A DNA stretch of 6,400 bases from Nitrospiraceae bacterium (GTDB taxonomy: Bacteria; Nitrospirota; Thermodesulfovibrionia; Thermodesulfovibrionales; UBA9159): positions 1,676 to 8,075 of the forward strand of contig DMNE01000328.1 of assembly GCA_003453735.1 (NCBI GenBank), in the 5' to 3' direction. A model generated the notes under the pieces. The model ran no database searches and was not told the DNA's origin. It was given only the letters and a program-made list of their open reading frames with translations. Shown piece by piece: positions 4,206-6,400 of the stretch (its first letter is position 1; every line of letters starts with the position of its first letter). The position numbers and the translations under genes were made by a program.

Positions 4206-6400
4206 TAGAGTTGACCATAGACGGTAAGGCCCTCTCGGCTCCAAAAGGGACGTCGATACTTAAAGCCGCTCTCAACCACGGCATCTATATACCGCATTTG
4301 TGCTATGACCCCCGGCTGGAGCGTCATGGCGGATGCCGGATGTGTCTCGTCCAACTCGAGGGGGAGCCCCGTCTCTTTGCCTCGTGCTCGACCCCCGTTG
4401 ATAACGGAATGAAAGTACTCACCCATACCCAGCAGGTGAATAAAATCCGACAGACCATGATTGAACTGATGCTCGCCAACCACCCACTCGAATGTTCTAT
4501 TTGCGACAAGGCCGGAGAGTGCACCCTCCAGGACCTTGCATACAAGTATGGCTCCACGAGGGGGCGATTCAAGTCCCCTCGCAACAGCACCCCGCAACAC
4601 GAAAACCCGCTCATCGACACCAACACCAACCGGTGCATCCTTTGCGGAAAGTGCGTGAGGATTTGTTGGGAACAGCAGGGCGTGGGCGCACTCAACTTCC
4701 AGAACCGGGGTGCCACTACCATTGTCTCCACGGCCTTCAACGAGACCCTTAGTTGCGAGTTTTGCGGCCAGTGTATGGACGTCTGTCCCGTAGGGGCCCT
4801 CACACCGCGGCCCTCCAAACACCGCTCGCGCGTTTGGTTTATGGAGACCCGTCATGCCGTCTGCCCTTTTTGCAGCGTGGGTTGCACCCTCGACCTCGAC
4901 ATCCATGACCAAACGATCATTCGCTCCCGCGGCAGACATCTCCATGGGATCAACAAAGGGAACCTCTGCGCAAAAGGCCGCTATGGCTATGATTTTATTT
5001 ATACCGATGACCGACTGACCACGCCTCTTATCCGACGCGAGGGAGTGCTTCAACGAGCCTCATGGGAGGAAGCCCTCGGGCAGATTACCGAATCTCTTAG
5101 CTGGATAAAAGAGAAAAAGGGAGCGAAAAGTATCGGCGCCATATCCTCCCCGCGGTTCAGCAATGAAGACAACTATATGCTCCAGAAATTTATGCGCCAA
5201 GTTATTGGAAGCCATAATATCGACTCGATCTCGCACTTCGGCTTCGCAAAGGTGCAGGAGGCGATCGAAGAGGTATTCGGACTTACCTCGCTGCCCATTG
5301 ATCAGGCTGCACCCTTGGGCGCCGGCGTGGTCATGGTCGTGGAATCCGAAATAGACGCCACCCACCCAGTTTGGTCGTTGAACTTCATTAGGGCAAAACA
5401 CCAAGGAACGAAGCTTATCTTTGTCCATCCCAGAAGGACCAAACTGGCTGTCCATGCCGACCAATGGGTTGCGGTTCATCCTGGAACCTCAGAGGTATTC
5501 CTTAAGGGTATCATCCATCTCGCTCTCGATCAGGGAATGCATAGAAAAAAGGACTCACCCCCGATCCCCGGTTTCGACAAACTTGCCGCATCCGTAGAGG
5601 CCTTTACGCCGTCATACGTGGCCTCTTTGACCGGCCTGTCTGAGGAAGAAGTCCGGGATGCAGCAGCGCTTTTTCTCGGCGCTTCCCCGAGAGTTATTGC
5701 CATGACCCTTGGGGCCAACGAGAACGAGAAAGGGAAAAACACCGTCCTCACGGCTTCCAACCTCCTCATGCTCACTGGAGATGGCCCCAGGGGACTTCAG
5801 ATTCCAAGCGAGTACAGTAACAGTTTTGGCATGTGGAAAATGGGAGCGGCGCCCGGTTACCTCCCCGGATTTGAAAAACTTACTCCGGGCGGTAAGAACG
5901 CCTACCAGATGCTGTATGAACCCGACCAAATAAACGCTCTCTTCGTCATGGGAGAAGACCCTGTCGTGAATTTCCCCGATGCGTCCCGGGTCAAGAAGAT
6001 AATGAGCACCCTCGACTTCGTCGTTGTCTTAGACGTTCGGCATACGGAGACCACTAAACTCGCCCAGGTTGTGCTCCCCGCTGCTACCTGGGTCGAAACG
6101 GACGGGACGTACGTCAACGCAGCAGACACCTCTCAGATGACAAGGAAGATGCTTGCCCCACCGGGAGAGGCCCAGCCGGCCTGGCAAGCACTCAGCGAGC
6201 TTACGCGCCTCTTCGATCGTGGGGTCGGTAAGAACGATTTGCATTCCCTCAGGAAGGAAATGACGAAAATCGAGGTCGACGCTTACGCCGATTTCCCTCG
6301 ATTTGTTCCGACCGTATACAGTCACTTCGAAACGACGGATGATGAATACCCCCTCCTCATGATTGCCGTCCGTCTCATGCAACATTCCGGCACACTCTCA
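4202..6400 (+). CDS. NuoG/FdhA-like molybdopterin iron-sulfur oxidoreductase, catalytic residues replaced (partial, 733 codons)
   Basis: The frame is open without a stop to the window edge. N-terminal domains match NuoG/FdsA-type subunits: a [2Fe-2S] ferredoxin (C34, C45, C48, C62); the His-Cys [4Fe-4S] site (H94, C98, C101, C107); two [4Fe-4S] clusters (C145, C148, C151, C155 and C185, C188, C191, C195); then the molybdopterin-domain [4Fe-4S] motif (C221, C224, C228, C256 in NLCAKGR). The molybdopterin oxidoreductase fold follows (ASWEEAL, NEDNYMLQKF, VLPAATWVETDGTYVN). The sequence breaks off within what looks like the start of the C-terminal dinucleotide-binding domain (PLLMIAVRLMQHSGTLS). 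In formate dehydrogenases NNVD is followed by a motif with catalytic Cys/Sec then His; here these positions are Gly347 (GGC 5240-5242) and Phe348. The later active-site Arg aligns with Ser536. So despite strong FdhA similarity it is unlikely to oxidise formate. More likely it is a NuoG-like electron-transfer subunit or a different enzyme. ATG 4202 overlaps the upstream stop (ATGA). No membrane segment or Tat signal is visible. Confidence 0.9.
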   Translation, partial: MIELTIDGKALSAPKGTSILKAALNHGIYIPHLCYDPRLERHGGCRMCLVQLEGEPRLFASCSTPVDNGMKVLTHTQQVNKIRQTMIELMLANHPLECSICDKAGECTLQDLAYKYGSTRGRFKSPRNSTPQHENPLIDTNTNRCILCGKCVRICWEQQGVGALNFQNRGATTIVSTAFNETLSCEFCGQCMDVCPVGALTPRPSKHRSRVWFMETRHAVCPFCSVGCTLDLDIHDQTIIRSRGRHLHGINKGNLCAKGRYGYDFIYTDDRLTTPLIRREGVLQRASWEEALGQITESLSWIKEKKGAKSIGAISSPRFSNEDNYMLQKFMRQVIGSHNIDSISHFGFAKVQEAIEEVFGLTSLPIDQAAPLGAGVVMVVESEIDATHPVWSLNFIRAKHQGTKLIFVHPRRTKLAVHADQWVAVHPGTSEVFLKGIIHLALDQGMHRKKDSPPIPGFDKLAASVEAFTPSYVASLTGLSEEEVRDAAALFLGASPRVIAMTLGANENEKGKNTVLTASNLLMLTGDGPRGLQIPSEYSNSFGMWKMGAAPGYLPGFEKLTPGGKNAYQMLYEPDQINALFVMGEDPVVNFPDASRVKKIMSTLDFVVVLDVRHTETTKLAQVVLPAATWVETDGTYVNAADTSQMTRKMLAPPGEAQPAWQALSELTRLFDRGVGKNDLHSLRKEMTKIEVDAYADFPRFVPTVYSHFETTDDEYPLLMIAVRLMQHSGTLS

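Noticed and set aside
4130..5053. Long minus-strand open frame (307 codons) opposite the molybdopterin subunit
   Set aside because: It is antisense to a region dense in conserved cluster-binding Cys codons, shows no recognisable domain, and fits a shadow frame created by the codon usage of the real gene.
5200..5260. Possible in-frame TGA (selenocysteine) in the formate dehydrogenase-like gene
   Set aside because: The codon at the expected Sec/Cys position is GGC and the frame has no internal TGA anywhere up to the window end.

Overview
The window looks like chromosomal DNA from a strictly anaerobic bacterium. The mix of an iron-sulfur-rich soluble NuoE/NuoF/NuoG-type gene set, a receiver-domain fusion and a CBS-pair gene fits a Desulfobacterota-like (syntrophic or sulfate/metal-reducing) lineage. 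That placement is inferred from gene content and was not tested by any search.

Layout. Positions 1-279 hold the 3' part of a broken IS1595 (ISXO2-like) transposase. Positions 280-688 have no convincing gene but contain a near-consensus sigma-70 promoter (489-517) and a leader with competing inverted repeats. Positions 689-1141 encode a small protein with two CBS domains. Positions 1142-1464 are non-coding apart from a possible six-codon leader ORF, and contain a good dyad (1213-1237) that could be an operator. From 1465 to the right edge, three tightly coupled genes run on the + strand, with overlaps of 7 and 4 bases: a receiver-domain/NuoE fusion (1465-2331), a NuoF/HydB/HndC-type flavoprotein (2325-4205), and a NuoG/FdhA-type molybdopterin iron-sulfur protein (4202 to beyond 6400).

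How the genes work together. The NuoE part and the NuoF protein form a classic NAD(P)H-oxidising flavin module. The NuoF protein carries the extra N-terminal [2Fe-2S] domain, the His/Cys site and the two C-terminal [4Fe-4S] clusters of the HydB/HndC class, which includes electron-bifurcating enzymes. The third subunit adds a long iron-sulfur wire and a molybdopterin-type domain. No membrane segment is apparent in any of the three, and no membrane subunit of complex I lies in the window, so a soluble complex is likely.

Two points stand out. The receiver domain has Glu where the phosphorylated Asp should be. The molybdopterin subunit has Gly and Ser where formate dehydrogenases have the catalytic Cys/Sec and Arg. 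Together they suggest a redox complex that is not a formate dehydrogenase and carries a built-in, phosphorylation-independent receiver module. Its terminal electron acceptor cannot be read from this window.
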